Assembly: GCA_003254905.1 (NCBI GenBank)
Contig: QANU01025286.1
Coordinates: forward strand, 1-64,000
Source of the DNA: Nissolia schottii
Taxonomy: Eukaryota > Streptophyta > Magnoliopsida > Fabales > Fabaceae
Length of the DNA stretch: 64,000 nt
Reading direction: 5' to 3'
Shown: in pieces, positions 11,887 through 24,800 of the stretch
How positions within the stretch are numbered: the stretch's first letter is position 1
How the letters are laid out: each line of letters starts with the position of its first letter
Translations under genes and position numbers: made by a program
Notes under the pieces: model-generated
Told to the model about the DNA's origin: nothing
The model's input: only the letters and a program-made list of their open reading frames with translations
Database searches by the model: none

Positions 11887-12663
11887 CAGGGGTGAACATG
11901 GGTTTTGCCCAACCCGCCGACCCGCCAAATCCGACCCGTTCGGGTCGGGTACAGCGGGTCAGACCTGCACGATCCGCTTAGTTAGATGGGTCGAGTCTCG
12001 GGTTGCTGTTGCCCAACCCGACCCGACCCGACCCGTGACCCGATTATATGTTATATTATTATTATTATTATTACTACCATTATATACTACCCAATACCCA
12101 TTTTCTTTCCAGGTTTCCTCATCTTCCATTCTCCCACATCCTTTCCTCTTCTCATCACAGAGTCACAGACTCCCTCACCCTCCGCTCGCCTCACCCTCTC
12201 CTCAGATCCACCTCTTCCGCGTCCTCGCCATCCCTCCTCAACTTCCTCGCCTTACTCTCTTCCTGCAGCTGCCGTCATCTCCCTCATCATCTGAGATCTG
12301 AGATCTGTTTTTTGTAAAAAAAATTCTTTGTTTCTGAATGAGATCAGAACTCATTCTTTGTTCTTTTTGGTTTCCTTTTTGTTCTGGTTGGTTGTGTTCT
12401 GTGTGTATGTGATTGTTGTAGGAAAATGATGGAAAATAGTGAGGGAACTTCATTGTGTATGGGTTATGGGACTGCAGGAAAATTGTGAAAAATAGGGGCC
12501 GGTCACCCACCGACCCGCCTAATCCAATCCAACCCAGGCGGGTGTCGGTCTGGCGGATACCCATTTTAAGATGACGATTTTTACCTGACTCAACCCACCT
12601 GCCATAGCGCGGGTTGAGTCGGTGACATGGTCGGCCGACCCGACCCGACCCATGTTCACCCCG
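11887..12663. mobile_element. hAT-type MITE with GGGTC-rich ends
   Basis: The left end CAGGGGTGAACATGGG (11887-11902) is matched by the reverse complement of the right end CCCATGTTCACCCCG (12649-12663). Subterminal regions on both sides are dense in GACCC/GGGTC words in inverted orientation, typical of non-autonomous hAT elements. There is no transposase. An (ATT)n run lies at about 12054-12072. The flanking 8-mers do not form a clean target duplication. About 777 bp long. Confidence 0.75.
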
Positions 12664-13859
12664 ATTACGACCAAAATGAGATTAAAAAAACAAACAAACA
12701 AACAAACTTGCTACATTCATTACTCACTTTGTGTATACGATTGAGCTTCGCTGCCCCCCCAAATCTTGACGAATCCCCGCGGCCCGGCCATCACCTGCGT
12801 ACCACGAGGCGGCGCCCGACCACCGTGAGCAGCAGGACCAGGACCATCGATGATCTTGCTCTGCTCCGCTTTCTGCTACTCACCTGCAAAGGAAGTGAAA
12901 AACACCAGGTTCAAGCTTTCTTCCATTTTGATTTTTAACAACATTTTCCCCCTTTAGATTGCGTGTTCTCGTGTGCTGTACAACCGTGGCAAGTGTACTG
13001 GCAGATGTTCTTAATGTTCGACGCAATACAGTCTATTTTGTTCAAGCTATGTGTAGTAATCGATTCTTGGGAAGTTTCGATAATATACACTTAGGAAAAT
13101 TGTTTTAATGAGGAAGGGCGTCAGAAAAAAAACAGTTTTATTGTTTCATGTATAATTTTTAAAAAATTTGAATAACCGGGTGAACTCTGAAGAGGGAAAA
13201 AAAAAAGGAACCCCTTCCTTTGCTTCAATTCCCTTGAACATTCATGCTTGCTCAATATATTCATCGAGCCGATAGTGTAGAAGTGGGAGTGGCGGCATTA
13301 GATTTAGGGGAATCAGTTGAGGTAGAGTTTTTTAGTTAGGACGTACAGTAGATAGAAAAATACAGGCATAGTAGCCTTTATCATATGCTTCAGAAAGTTC
13401 TTGCTTTTGGGTAAGATTACGACTTAAGACATTAGCCAAGTAATTTTTGAGTTGCAATTTGCTGGATTTTGGAGTGAGGACATAAAATGAAGGGATATAT
13501 CTTTGATTTGCCCATAATAGCTTGTAAGGATTACGGGTTTCGGAAATAGGTGTTGGGATATTTCTAGCCGATCTTGATGTGTGTGATGCAGCCGTGCCAG
13601 ATTCATGAAATTGGCTGGTCTCTCTGCAGTTCCAAGAATCTGCACGGTAGAAGAATAGGGATGAAAGCGATTGAACTCGGCAAGATTTCATTAGTAACTT
13701 GAATTGCATGGTACAAAGGCAAGATTACAAACGGAACCCTATGGGTGCCTCATACAAGATATTGGGTAAAACAAGTAAAGTAAAGGCTAAAAATCTTAAG
13801 ATAACATGAAACTAGAAGTACATGAATGTAAATGCTTGAAAGTTAAAAGCTGGAAAAAT
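12664..13859. other. Unassigned; GC-rich patch at 12750-12890
   Basis: A locally GC-rich stretch (about 12750-12890) stands out from AT-rich surroundings and sits within an open frame at 12627-12938. I recognise no domain. It could be a 5' UTR, an exon remnant or a CpG-rich promoter fragment. 12939-13859 shows nothing recognisable; its minus-strand ORF of 125 codons (13709-13332) has no motif. Confidence 0.3.
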
Positions 13860-16800
13860 AAAGGTGTAACACCCTAGCTAGCTACTTACGCTTAAGTCGT
13901 AAAGCTCACTAGTTTGTTTCTTCTCAGTTGAATTACTTTTAGACTTACTTTTTTAAATATATTTAGTTGCTAAAATATGGACCAATTTAAAACTTTTTCT
14001 TGCTTTGGAAAGGAAAACATGAGCCGTACTCGTAACAAGGTAAAAACAAATGTCCGAGAACTAAACAATCTAAAATATACATCTATAAAAGCATTCAACG
14101 ATCATACTTTAAACCATCAAACCTGGCCACACAGTACATACATAAGTTCATACATCACAGATGGTCCCAAATATTCACGTGAGTCATAGCTACATATATA
14201 TACATAAACTTATCTAAATGATCCATAGTCACGCATGGTATTAGTGGTATAGCTACCTCCACTAGCCCACGTGGCACCAAAAGACATATACTTCAACAAA
14301 AATGAGCACATTAACCCTATTCTATTTCTCGCATGACGATCATGGAAAATCCTGCAAAAAGGCTCCGCTCTCCAAAAGATAATCCTCCTACCTGCGAAGT
14401 GCCTGGCTCAACAACTCCCAATTCTGCTACCCCTAACGTCCCCTCCCTCCTCTTCCTCCTCGTGCTTCTCTTCTAGGTTCTCCTCTGGGTCCTCTTCGTC
14501 ATCGTCCGAAATCATAGCTGAGAGCTCTGGCCAGGGGCCCCTGTGAGAGAAAAGGCATGTGGGGGCATGACCAGAGGGTCTTGCCTCTGTCATGTGGCCT
14601 GATGATGCGGACATCCTCACATTGAGTGACAACCAAGGTGTTCTTCCTCGCCGTCATGCGGATGTGCGGGCCCCGACGCTCTGCGGGCGTGTCTCCAAAG
14701 GGAATGGGGCTAGGACCTCATGGATGATCTTCTCGGCTAGGTCAGACTCTGTATTGTCAATGAGGATGGGTGATCCATAGTAAGAACCTGGGGCTGGAGG
14801 GGGATTCGGCATCGTGGGCTCGTGGAGTTCGTTTGGCGCCGGCACTGGAGTCGGAGTACGGACGAAAGTAGTAACTGGGGAGGGTATGGAAGCAGCTAGT
14901 GGTGTCACATCCTGATCATCTGCGAACTCGACCGTCGTGGATATCGTGACGGCCCCAGTGGTAGAGTCAACTGTGATGTACGAACGCAGGGCTCGATTCC
15001 TGCTATTGCCTTGCAGGCTCGTCATCCTGTCCTGGAATCATAAGCAAATGTGGGGTGAGAACTTGCGTCCTCAGCGGGTAACCTGTGGGAACTATTCAAT
15101 TTCATTTACTTATAATTCCGCCGCTCGGGGGGTCTTTAGGTGAAGGACGTAATCACCAAGACTTCCTTATTTAATTTTAATCCATACTAGTCCCGAGCAG
15201 CCTTATCTACTTTACTAGGTGAGGGGAGTAATCTTTCTTTATCTAGTTCTATGACGCCGTGCTTCTTAAGTAATGCACAGAACCTCTCGCGACGTTTGGT
15301 CATGAATAGGCATACTTTAGTAAACATAGAGAAATTTACTCATGACACAAAATCACGCGCAAATTAAACTTATCATGCATGTGGGAACTATTTGGGGGAC
15401 CATTTTATTGATCCGTCAAGACTCTTCGATCGGGGTACAACCTCCTTTTCTTGGTATTAAGCTCAAACCTTGTGGGGGCGACCCACCTACGCATTTAGCG
15501 TTTAACATGACCATCCTATATCAGATGGTGAGAGGTTGTCTTCATGAGACAAACCAAAGGGGAGAAAAATAAATATCCTCTGTATATTCATTATTAGGTT
15601 ACATAGACTGATTTGGTCGGAAACCACCTATAGTCTCATTCAATTCCTAGTTCAGTTATTATCTCTTTATCTTTAGTGATTGGTTTCTTCTAGTGATTTC
15701 GTCTAAGCTAAGGTTAACCCGACTCGCCCAGTTGGTAACCTCCTATAATATCATAATGCATCCCTATTTTGTGCCAAGGTACATTACAAGTATTTCAAGT
15801 ACATGAAAATAAAGTGAAATTAAATTCTATACACATTTATAATCATTCACGCAGACATTCATTAGTAAAGTGCAGAGAACTGTTTGGTCGCCTGACCTAC
15901 GACCAGGGATGTGGAATTGGGATACTTTGATTTAGTTTTAGTACTTTAAATCCCCTTTCTAATCCTGAAAGTAAAAAATTTCTCAAATACACGAAATGCC
16001 CTCCTAGTGCCCTCAAAATTCCATTTTTACCCAAAATTCTCAATTTTCTAAAAAATTTTGTTTATCAAATCCCAAGAGGTTCGGGACTCTACCGTAAGGT
16101 TTTTGATAGCCTTGAACTCATTTTCAGGTTATTTTACCTAGATTTTACTTCTAATTTTCAGAATTCCCATTTTGCCCTTTTGTACTTGAAAATGTTGTTT
16201 TAACTCAATATACTCGAAAAATTCGTACGGGACTCCAAAAATTTTGAAACCACTCAATCTTTTGCGTAGATTTAAAAAATGAGGTTAGTTTTTCAAGATG
16301 AAATTCCCTACATGTGAAAGCAGACCTAACCGAAACAGTTCATCAAGTTTTCTCTAAATTTCTAAATTTCCTAGTCAAGATTTTTACATTTATTTTCCTA
16401 AACTAATTCTTCACAACCAACTCCAAATCAAAATATCCAATCTCAGACTTCAAGCATGCATGCAGTTAATAATTAAAATCGAGTAAAATAAAGCAGAAAA
16501 TTAAATTTGCTTAGCCTTTGTCTTGACGGCAAAAACCGAGTCACCGTGGGGCCATGGAACCCACCTATAGCTCACGAACTCTCTTGCTTTGTCCTCTTCG
16601 TGATGAGCCCTTGAAACTTGATGAAATTAGAGTGGAGATGCAGAAATCATGGTGAGGATGAGAGTGGGGCTGTTTTCTTTGGATGGGGCCAAAAATGGGA
16701 GGTGGTGGCTAGGTGGATGAGAAAATTTGATGATGGTGGTTCCGAGGGGGGGCGTGAATGAGGGAGGAAGAGAATGGGGCTGTTTGTGGTGTAGGGGAGT

Positions 16801-17568
16801 GAGAGAAGTGACTAAATGGGCTGGTGGTTCAGAGTTGTTAGTGAAATCTTGAGAGAAATTTAATTTTTCTAAGTTTTAGTGGGTCTGCCTTTTAACTTCT
16901 AAGGCAAGGTAATTGCCTTAAGTTTTGGGGGAGTGGCTAGTTGATCTAGAGGGCTGGGGGGGGCACATGCATGGCGACATGGGTACCACCATGTGTTGTC
17001 GTGCATGTGAGGTAACCGGGCAGGTGACGTGTATAGGGTCCGAGCGCGATTCGGAGTGCTTTGGAACCTAAAAAGAGCCGGCTTGCTCCGAAAAATCAAA
17101 ATAGGTTAGAAAAAAGTAAAATTGATAATTTCCCTTCAATGAAGGATTTAATACTTGTGTTTTACCTTAAAAAGACCTTATATGAAAAGAAAATCGAGTT
17201 TGGGCACCAAAGACCACATGTAATGCCAAAATGGTTACTCGGGTTTTTGTAAATGGAAAAATTTTCTAAGGCGGATCTAAATTGAAACAAGGGTATTTAA
17301 GGAGCTTGGAATAACATATGAATCCATGCCAAGACACCCCTTGGGTATTCAGGCACAAATTTGAGGTTAATGAGGCCATCGGTTGGCCAATGGAGTTGCC
17401 GGGGCTTCATTGACAACTAGAGGCTCAGGGAAAGGCTTTTCCCTTTTTCAAATCACTCGGTTGACCCTTTAATTGCTTGACTGATCCCCTCAAATATACA
17501 TAAATAGATTATCTAACTATTTACGTCACACAAAATAAATGCAAAGAAAAGTGGGGTGTTACAAAAGG
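13860..17568 (-). mobile_element. Solo LTR in minus orientation (copy D, TGTAACACCCC family)
   Basis: The LTR runs 13865-17563 (3699 bp). On the minus strand it begins TGTAACACCCCAC (from 17563) and ends CTAGCTAGGGTGTTACA (to 13865). Perfect duplications AAAGG lie at 13860-13864 and 17564-17568. It has no internal region, so it is a solo LTR. Its 5' part is homologous to segment X (4264-5432). The conserved acceptor-like block (CCGCTGAGGAC..GTTCTCACCCC..CCAG on the minus strand) lies near 15080-15030 and is followed by the acidic ORF. Confidence 0.92.
14408..15025 (-). pseudogene. LTR-internal acidic ORF with one stop (copy D)
   Basis: Two minus-strand frames, 15025-14654 (123 codons) and 14632-14408 (74 codons), are in the same register and separated by a single TGA at 14656-14654. 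Together they give about 205 codons directly after the conserved acceptor-like CCAG. The first part contains a Pro-rich stretch and SPILIDNTESD; the second ends in an acidic tail (DDDEEDPEENLEEKHEEEEE). The order matches the remnant in LTR B at 8993-9536. Function is unknown and no known domain is recognised. The low decay in D compared with A makes it the best template for a search. Confidence 0.45.
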
Positions 17569-18875
17569 TGCACACAAATTGTAAATATGGACGAAATGGT
17601 AAAGTGTTGGTCTGATGGGTGGCGGATCCCTTGTTCCGTGGCTTCAACTTCTATTTATAGCTAAAAGCCATGATCTAACATCATTGCAACTGTCCTTCAT
17701 GCATATTGGTTACACTTGAACATGGTAATCGTCTTAGGAACTGCTCCTCAGCAGACTTCGTGTGCTGATCTTCTCTCATGTGCGCTTTCATTAGTTTGCA
17801 CGTGGTTGCTCTTCACTAATGGAGCCTTGAACGTGTGTGCTTGATAGGGATTTTGCATTGGAAGCTTAAGGCTTAGCCGTGAATCCATTAATTCATATAG
17901 ACATCTCCTTGACAAAGCACTTTTTGTCTTTTGACAAGGCGAATTCAACATGACGGCAAGTTGGCAAAGTAGAGCATGGAATTTCTTCAGACTGACCGGC
18001 CTATGCTTGGAAATTCAATGAACTTTAATTCATTGTCACTCTGGCTCAACAACTCATATATCATCAATTCACCCAAGGTTGCCTTTGATAACTATCTTAT
18101 AGTGACTAAAATTGCCCAAGATAGTTGACATTTCATTGATTAAATACTTTGGCAGTTAAATTAGTTGTAGGCTAAGCCGAGGTTGCTTTTTTCCCTTATA
18201 TAAACCAAACCTTATCGGCAAACTTATTTGCTTCTTAACACTTCTTTCTTTGGATCTTCTTTTGTGGTTTGATTGAATGATATTAAAGTACCCCAATATT
18301 GAACTTATCTTACTTGACCTTGTTCACCAATTAATAATGTGAGCTCAATATGGCTGTATCATATATCTTGGCTGAGTCCATATCATTAGCTTACTTGGTA
18401 ATTGTTGGGGCTTTAGGTCTTTTGGGTTGCCGGTTATTCCTTTGAAGCCTTAAACAAACCCATATTGCATCATCTTGGTAGTTGCCTTATTAGCTTGGCC
18501 CTATTACAATTTTTACGTGCCAACAATTGGTTAGATTGTTTAAAATTTATTGAATAGTTGGGAACAGGCTCATGGTAACTAGTTTTGTTCAAAATTTGTG
18601 GCAGTTGCAAGTAATCCTTTGAAGCTTGAGTAGACATGTTAATGTGTGTCCAGTATGTCTACAATTTAGTCTCTTTTTCTTTTGGGTTTTACTGACGAAC
18701 CTTTGGGTCCCTTAAATTGGGGAACTTTGTTGCACGTTCTAGGGAGTAAAGATACATAAATCTGTTTGTCCAGGATCCAAATGTTTCAAATAGTTAAAAC
18801 ACAAATCTAGCTCTTATTCTCAGATGATTCCATTATTTCTCCCTTTTCTTTGGGTGATTTTAGTTTATTGATATG
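17569..18875. other. Unassigned intergenic sequence
   Basis: AT-rich. A TTCTATTTATAGC TATA-like site lies near 17650. No ORF with a motif and no repeat boundary was recognised. It may include distal promoter of the downstream phosphatase gene. Confidence 0.3.
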
Positions 18876-19205
18876 TGTTAAGTCTCACATTGCTTAGGGA
18901 TATGACCATGATAGCCTTTATAAATGGTTTGGGCAACCCTCCCTCCTACCTAGCCTTTGAGATTAAGTTAGACTCACTCAATTCTTTAGATATCATAGCC
19001 TATCCTGTGGTTAATATTGAGCCACTAGCAGATGTCAAATCCTGCAAACTTCTTGCTCTAGATGTGTAGTCCTAAGCGTGAGTTAGTGTGTTAAGTCTCA
19101 CATCACTTAGAGATATGACCATGACAACCTTTATAATAACTTGGGCAACCCTCCTCCCATGAGCTAACTTTTAGGGTTGAGATAGACTCGCTTAATTCAT
19201 AAGAA
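18876..19205 (+). repeat. Two copies of a TGTTAAGTCTCACAT repeat (TRIM/LTR-like)
   Basis: Two direct copies begin at 18876 and 19089. Both read TGTTAAGTCTCACATYRC, then TTAGRGATATGACCATGA, CCTTTATAA and TGGGCAACCCTCC. A third, more diverged copy is at 31566. I know this repeat as common in legume genomes; the short TG start and size fit a TRIM-type LTR. The 3' ends are not clear. Confidence 0.55.
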
Positions 19206-19913
19206 TATGCTTGAGATCTCTTGTACTGTGGAACATTTGATTTTCTGCATTTTCAATTCCACATTGGGTATATCGTCAAATTAACATAATGCTTGAAGAT
19301 GGATTTTTTGGATATCCCATTTTAGGGTGGAATTAATGATTGTTTGGAGGTTTCACATCCCAATAGATGAAGCTGCTATAAAATTTGTTTTTTAGATTTA
19401 TTACACTAATCGTATTAGTTATATATGTTATTATTAGGGTATTCTGTAGTAAATAGTATTAGTGTTATTGGACTTGCTTTTACTGGTTGCTGTACACTTA
19501 CATTATTAAGATATAAGTAGGGGGTGTGAGGCTTGTGTTTTATATAACAACCCTGGCTAGGTTTAGATGTATTCTTGTGAGAATTGTGACTGCGGTTGGT
19601 TGGGTGGTCGTTTAGACACGATTAAAATATGGATAGAGACATAAAATGCGTAAAAAGTAAGTCTTGTATTCTTTTTAATGATAATATATAAAATATAATT
19701 TATTGTATATATCATGTTTAATTTGTAGTAACAAGATATAAAAATAAATATTTAAAATATCACTTGGATCTCCATCTTACTCGTTCATAATTTTATTAAT
19801 TACAATTTCATTAAAACTCTTTCATTGTTCCCGTGTCAAAATACACATTTGCTTCTTCTACTTGCATTGGAGTAGGAAGAACAAATACTGGCATGGACAT
19901 GACGGAGACACAC

Positions 19914-21237
19914 AGTAAGAGACCCAGTCCCTTATGAGATCAGGGTGTATAAAATGGAGTACATGGGCATTATAGGCAAGATGAGGCTGGATGGTGGAGG
20001 AGAAGAAGGAGATCTACCACATCTCTCTGTATTCCTGATTTTCCTGCTCTTCATAAGGTCAACCAGAATTGGCAAGGGAATAGAGGGTTCGGTTTCCCAA
20101 GGTTACGGGAGGGACCTACTTCTGCATTGTTGTGTGAATGATGTTCATGACCACTGCCTTACTTGGAGACCTTGCAGGAGTATGCGGGTTTCATTTACAC
20201 CTTTGTTGGATCGAGTTTCGTGAGGCTGCAGCCCAGCAGCTGGAAAAAAGTGGCAATCCCAACAGCAAATATGGTTGGCACCACTATTGGAGAGTGGGCA
20301 GCTAATGTTCGTCAGGAAATTCCTCACTAGTTTACTGCCTTCTTGGTCTACGAGGCTGATATGGATCACCTGGTTAGAGAGGCTGAGATACCAGGATCAA
20401 AATTTAGCAAGAAGGAAGTGTTTGTGGTGTTTGATCCAGGAGGACCCAGGGTTGTTTTGGGGGTAGAATGGGTGGGATGGCCAGAATTCAGGGTTAATAA
20501 CCTTGATCACTCAGAAGATTATGACGAGAGTTTTGAGGTTGAGGAATATGAAGAAACAGAACATGGTTTTATGCTGTTGAATTCTGCTCTTGGAAGAGAC
20601 TTTGGGCATCTCCCTGTCCACAAAAGTCTTCCAACGGAGGTGGTACAGCTCATGGGAGAAGTTCTAGTTCTCAAGATCTTGGAGTGTTTGCAAATGGACC
20701 AATCTCACTTGCCTCTGGTGTTTTCTCTCACTAAGGATGCTCCTAAAGCTGGCGTTGTTACCCACAACCTATGCTCACTGTTAAACCCTGCAGGGATCCA
20801 TGATTGAAGTTGATGAAATCCACCTTGTGACAACGTGGAAGTTGAAGGGGGGAGTATTGTAAGAAACCTGGTCCCTTATGAGGTCAGGTTGTACAAAGTA
20901 CATGGACATTATAGGCAAACGAAATAGTGAGCTGGGGGGGTATTTCTGTGGGCCCACACAGCCCATCCAACTAGCTGAGTCAGCAGGCGATGGCGTGAGT
21001 GAGGCCTTAGTGAGAGTGATTCTGTTTTGCAGTGTTTAATAGGGAGGATAAGAATCAGTAAGCAAATATTGGGATAGAATTTGGGAGAGATTTGAGCTTC
21101 TCTACTGCTCAGAACCGATCTCTATTTCGTTATTGGCAATACATAGTCTTATTCTTGTCAGTCTTATTCTTGTCTACTTCTGGTTATTTCCATCATTATC
21201 CAATCCCTGGTTCTTGTTCATGGCCTGGTACCTTACA
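19914..21237 (+). mobile_element. Small LTR element with degenerate 5' LTR and intact 3' LTR
   Basis: The 3' LTR spans 20858-21237 (380 bp), opening TGTAAGAAACCTGGTCCC and ending GGTACCTTACA, and is preceded by a polypurine tract GAAGGGGGGAGTA. The first 65-70 bp of the same sequence reappear at 19914-19980 (AGTAAGAGACCCAGTCCC) as a truncated 5' LTR. Flanks CACAC (19909-19913) and AACAC (21238-21242) could be a decayed target duplication (4 of 5). The internal part is only about 0.9 kb and carries a 154-codon ORF, but no reverse transcriptase or integrase that I can see. Non-autonomous. Confidence 0.7.
20343..20807 (+). CDS. Unrecognised 154-codon ORF inside LTR element
   Basis: An open frame with an acidic middle (SEDYDESFEVEEYEETEHG, about residues 57-75) and no gag, protease, reverse transcriptase or integrase motif that I recognise. 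It lies between a truncated 5' LTR and the polypurine tract at about 20848. Upstream in other frames, 20100-20340 also looks coding-like but is interrupted. It could be a remnant of retroelement polyprotein or a captured host gene piece. Whether it is expressed is unknown. Confidence 0.3.
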   Translation: MVYEADMDHLVREAEIPGSKFSKKEVFVVFDPGGPRVVLGVEWVGWPEFRVNNLDHSEDYDESFEVEEYEETEHGFMLLNSALGRDFGHLPVHKSLPTEVVQLMGEVLVLKILECLQMDQSHLPLVFSLTKDAPKAGVVTHNLCSLLNPAGIHD

Positions 21238-21858
21238 AACACCAAATTTAAAAAATTATAGGACATAGACACATCATATGTGTATATATATTAAATTAAA
21301 AATTTAAGGGAAAAAAATCTACTATTCATATGTATATAGTTCAAGATTTATAATAATATCTTGGTATAACCATAGATGTCAAACTATCAATTTTCACTAC
21401 TTTCTAAACTTCAAAATATATAAAACACTAGATATATGTCATGTGTTAGTACTTGCTATTTCTAAGCAAAGATGTGTACGGGTTGTCTGGGCTGTGTCTT
21501 GTGCATCTCTAAGCCGAAAAAATATATATTTTTTCGATTCAATCATATGTCCAAAGTGTGTCCAATGTTCGTCCTTAAGTGTTGGACATTGACACGTGCT
21601 GGACCCATGGTTGAACAGAAGTGTTCGTGCTTCATAGATTGGAGATCTTTTTGGTTTTGTTGACATTTTAATTTTTCTGTTGTTAATTCTTAAGCATTGT
21701 ATACTAAAGCTAGGTATATTCTAAGTAAGAGAGCTTAGGACTCTGAACTACATTATATTGAACCTAAGCTGGTGGAGAATTTGCAGGTGCATACTAGTGA
21801 AGATTCTTGCATGACAACCATTGGAGGATTTCCAGTGGTAGAAAGGAAAAGAAATCTT

Positions 21859-24800
21859 ATGGATCGACTCAATGGTTCTGCCAATCTTATGATAGTTTCA
21901 GATCTTGATTTCACAATGGTAGATATCAGAATTTTGATAGTGATCTGACTTTGATATGACATGGTGAAATTTGGTGAAGCCTGTCTCTGTCATTGTAGGT
22001 AGACCATGATGACCCGGAAAACCTTGCTCTTCTTAGGTTCAATGCGCTATGGGAAGCTTATTATCGTCATAATTCTCTGCTAGTTTTTTCCACTGGGAGA
22101 TCACCTACTATTTATGGAGAGTTAAGAAAGCAGAGACCTTTATTGACTCCTGATATAACAATAATGTCTGTTGGAACTGAAATTACATATGGTGAATCCA
22201 TGGTACCAGATGACAGATGGAAACAGTACCTGGATCATAATTGGAACAGAGACATAGTTATGGAGGAAACAGCCAAATTCCCTGAACTTGTTCTTCAAGT
22301 AATGTATCTAGCATATAAATGTTAATTATGAAAAGAAAGATACCTTTTGTTTATCGTAGTTCTTATATGTTGAATCATGCTCAGGAGAATGACATTGAAT
22401 GAATTGTAGTATTTGCTACTTAAGAGCATTAATAAGTTAACATTCATTTATCAACTTGCTTTCTTTGAAATTTATGGAGTAATTGCAGTCTGAAACTGAG
22501 CAACGGCCTCACAAGGTTAGCTTTTATTTGGAGAATGGGAAGGCCTCAAAAGTCATGCATACTCTCTCAAAATGTCTCGATGAACGAGGGGTACGATAGT
22601 AGTTCATAAACAACCCTAATGGCAGGAACTTTTCTACTTCATTTAAAGCTTTATCTACTGTTTGTGTATGTGAGTGGGTCTGTATGGTCAAACTCTTCCT
22701 CTGATGTTTTATCACAATGCTACATTTCCATTATATAAGGATGTGTTGTTGTGACTTCTAATGATATTCCTTTCTTTTCCAGTTAGATGTGAAAATAATT
22801 TATAGCAATGGTATTGCTTTGGACATATTACCCCAAGCTGCTGGCAAAGGGCAGGCCCTTGTGTTTTTACTTGAAAAATTAGGAGCGGATGGATTAGGAC
22901 CACTCAACACTCTTGTTTGTGGTGATTCTGGAAATGATGCTGAACTGTTCACTGTACCTGGAGTTTATGGTGTCATGGTTTGCAGCACTAAAAGAATCAC
23001 TAAATTCGCCATATCTTTCTTTGTCATGTTTGCTTATTGTGATTTTACTGTTAAAAACAATCTTCCCGAATTTGCAGGTCAGTAATGCACAAGAAGAATT
23101 GGTTCAGTGGTATGCAGAAAATGCAAAGGGGAATCCCCAAATTATTCATGCAACTGAGAGGTGTGCAGATGGTATTATGCAAGCAATTGGTAATTTCTCT
23201 CTAGGTCCAAATGTGTCTCCAAGAGATACTAGAGACTCGATGTTCAACAGTTATACTCTTACTCCTGGCCATGAAGTAGTGATGTTCTACTTATTTTATG
23301 AGAGGTGGAGGCGTGCAGAAGTTGCAAATTCTGAGCATTATATTCAAAATTTAAGATCAGTCTTTGTAAGTTTGTTCCAGTTTTAAGTTTTTTAATACAC
23401 TCTCAAAATTGGTTAGCAGCCCATTTTTGCTACCAGCTAGAGCTAATCTCATGCATGCATGAATGCTGAATATACCTTTCAGAATTGGAATATTTAGAAT
23501 GGATAAAACCAATATTTGATAGAACCATTTGTGGTAGCTAACATCAAACTTTGTCGAATCTTCATGCTTAGATCAACATTTTGAAGAATTAGAACTATTA
23601 GGGTATTGAAAGAAAGCAGGGAGAAGTTTACATAGAGTGAGAGAACACTTGGTTGGGGGCTCTGACCTGCTGTACTGTTTCATGTAGTTAAAGAGTGAAA
23701 GGAGAAACATAACATATGAAGTTCTAGTTATCTGATCTATAAAGTGTAGTCTTTCTCCAATTATTTTCTTTTTGTATGAAGGTGTCTTTATCATGTGAAA
23801 CTACATGAAATTTCTGTTTTGAAAACCTGAACGGGTACCAATGTTTTTTATTTTTTTCTTTGCCCTCTCAAATTTTGTGTCTCTATAGCATTCTACAGGA
23901 AATTTTGTCCATCCCTCAGGAAATGACCGACCTATGCACCAGTGTATAGATATGTTCGTAAAATTGTTTGGTGACAAGCAGGGCCTAGACTTTCGGGTTT
24001 GGGTTGATCGTGTATCTTTTGCGGAGGTTAGTTTGGGCTCATGGCTGGTCAAATTTGACAAGTGGGAGTTATCAGGTGAGATTTGTGTCATAATTTAGTT
24101 CATTAATCCTAAATTTTACTGCTCATGATCTTTACATTTTTAGCTTTATATCTTAATTTCCTTCATGATTTTTTGTTTAGAAGTGTTTGGGCTTGCAAGA
24201 TTAGTTCTAGTATAAAAACAATAGGGGAAGGTCGGTTGTTTAGATTTTATTTTTTTTATAAAGTATTTTTAGGACCCTTAAATATTGGAGTAATTGTAGT
24301 TACTAGTTAGTATCACATGTATCGTGATATGATTCACGTGGTACGATGCAATACTTCGCCCAACGATGCAATATCATAGGTTGTCTCAATCAAGGATTAG
24401 TCGTTAATCGTGTGATTCAGAGGAGAATCGCTGGAATTGTGAGTTGTATCGTGTTGCTGTGAATCACACAGCAAACGGGTCATTACCAAACGGGTCGAGT
24501 CGAGCAGACTCAGTTTGAAAAACCCTCTCTATTTTTTATGTATTGAATTTTTTTCAAATAAAACAGAGGGAACCTGTCACCCCTTTCACACCCTTCACTT
24601 TCTACTATTTTTTTCACACAAAAATCCCTATTCTCTCCATCTTTATTCTCCAACTCAAAACCTAGAGGCTGCTGCAGCCCTGCCGCTTTCTTGAGGTCCT
24701 CCCTCCCAACAACAGCAGCACATGTTATTTATCTTTGACTGGTACTTCCTTTGTGTTTTAAATGCTTTGTCTTGTTTGGTTTTCCTCTAGTTCTCTTTTA

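Noticed and set aside
12627..12938. 103-codon ORF over the GC-rich patch
   Set aside because: It starts within the MITE terminal sequence and has no recognised domain; kept only as a composition anomaly.
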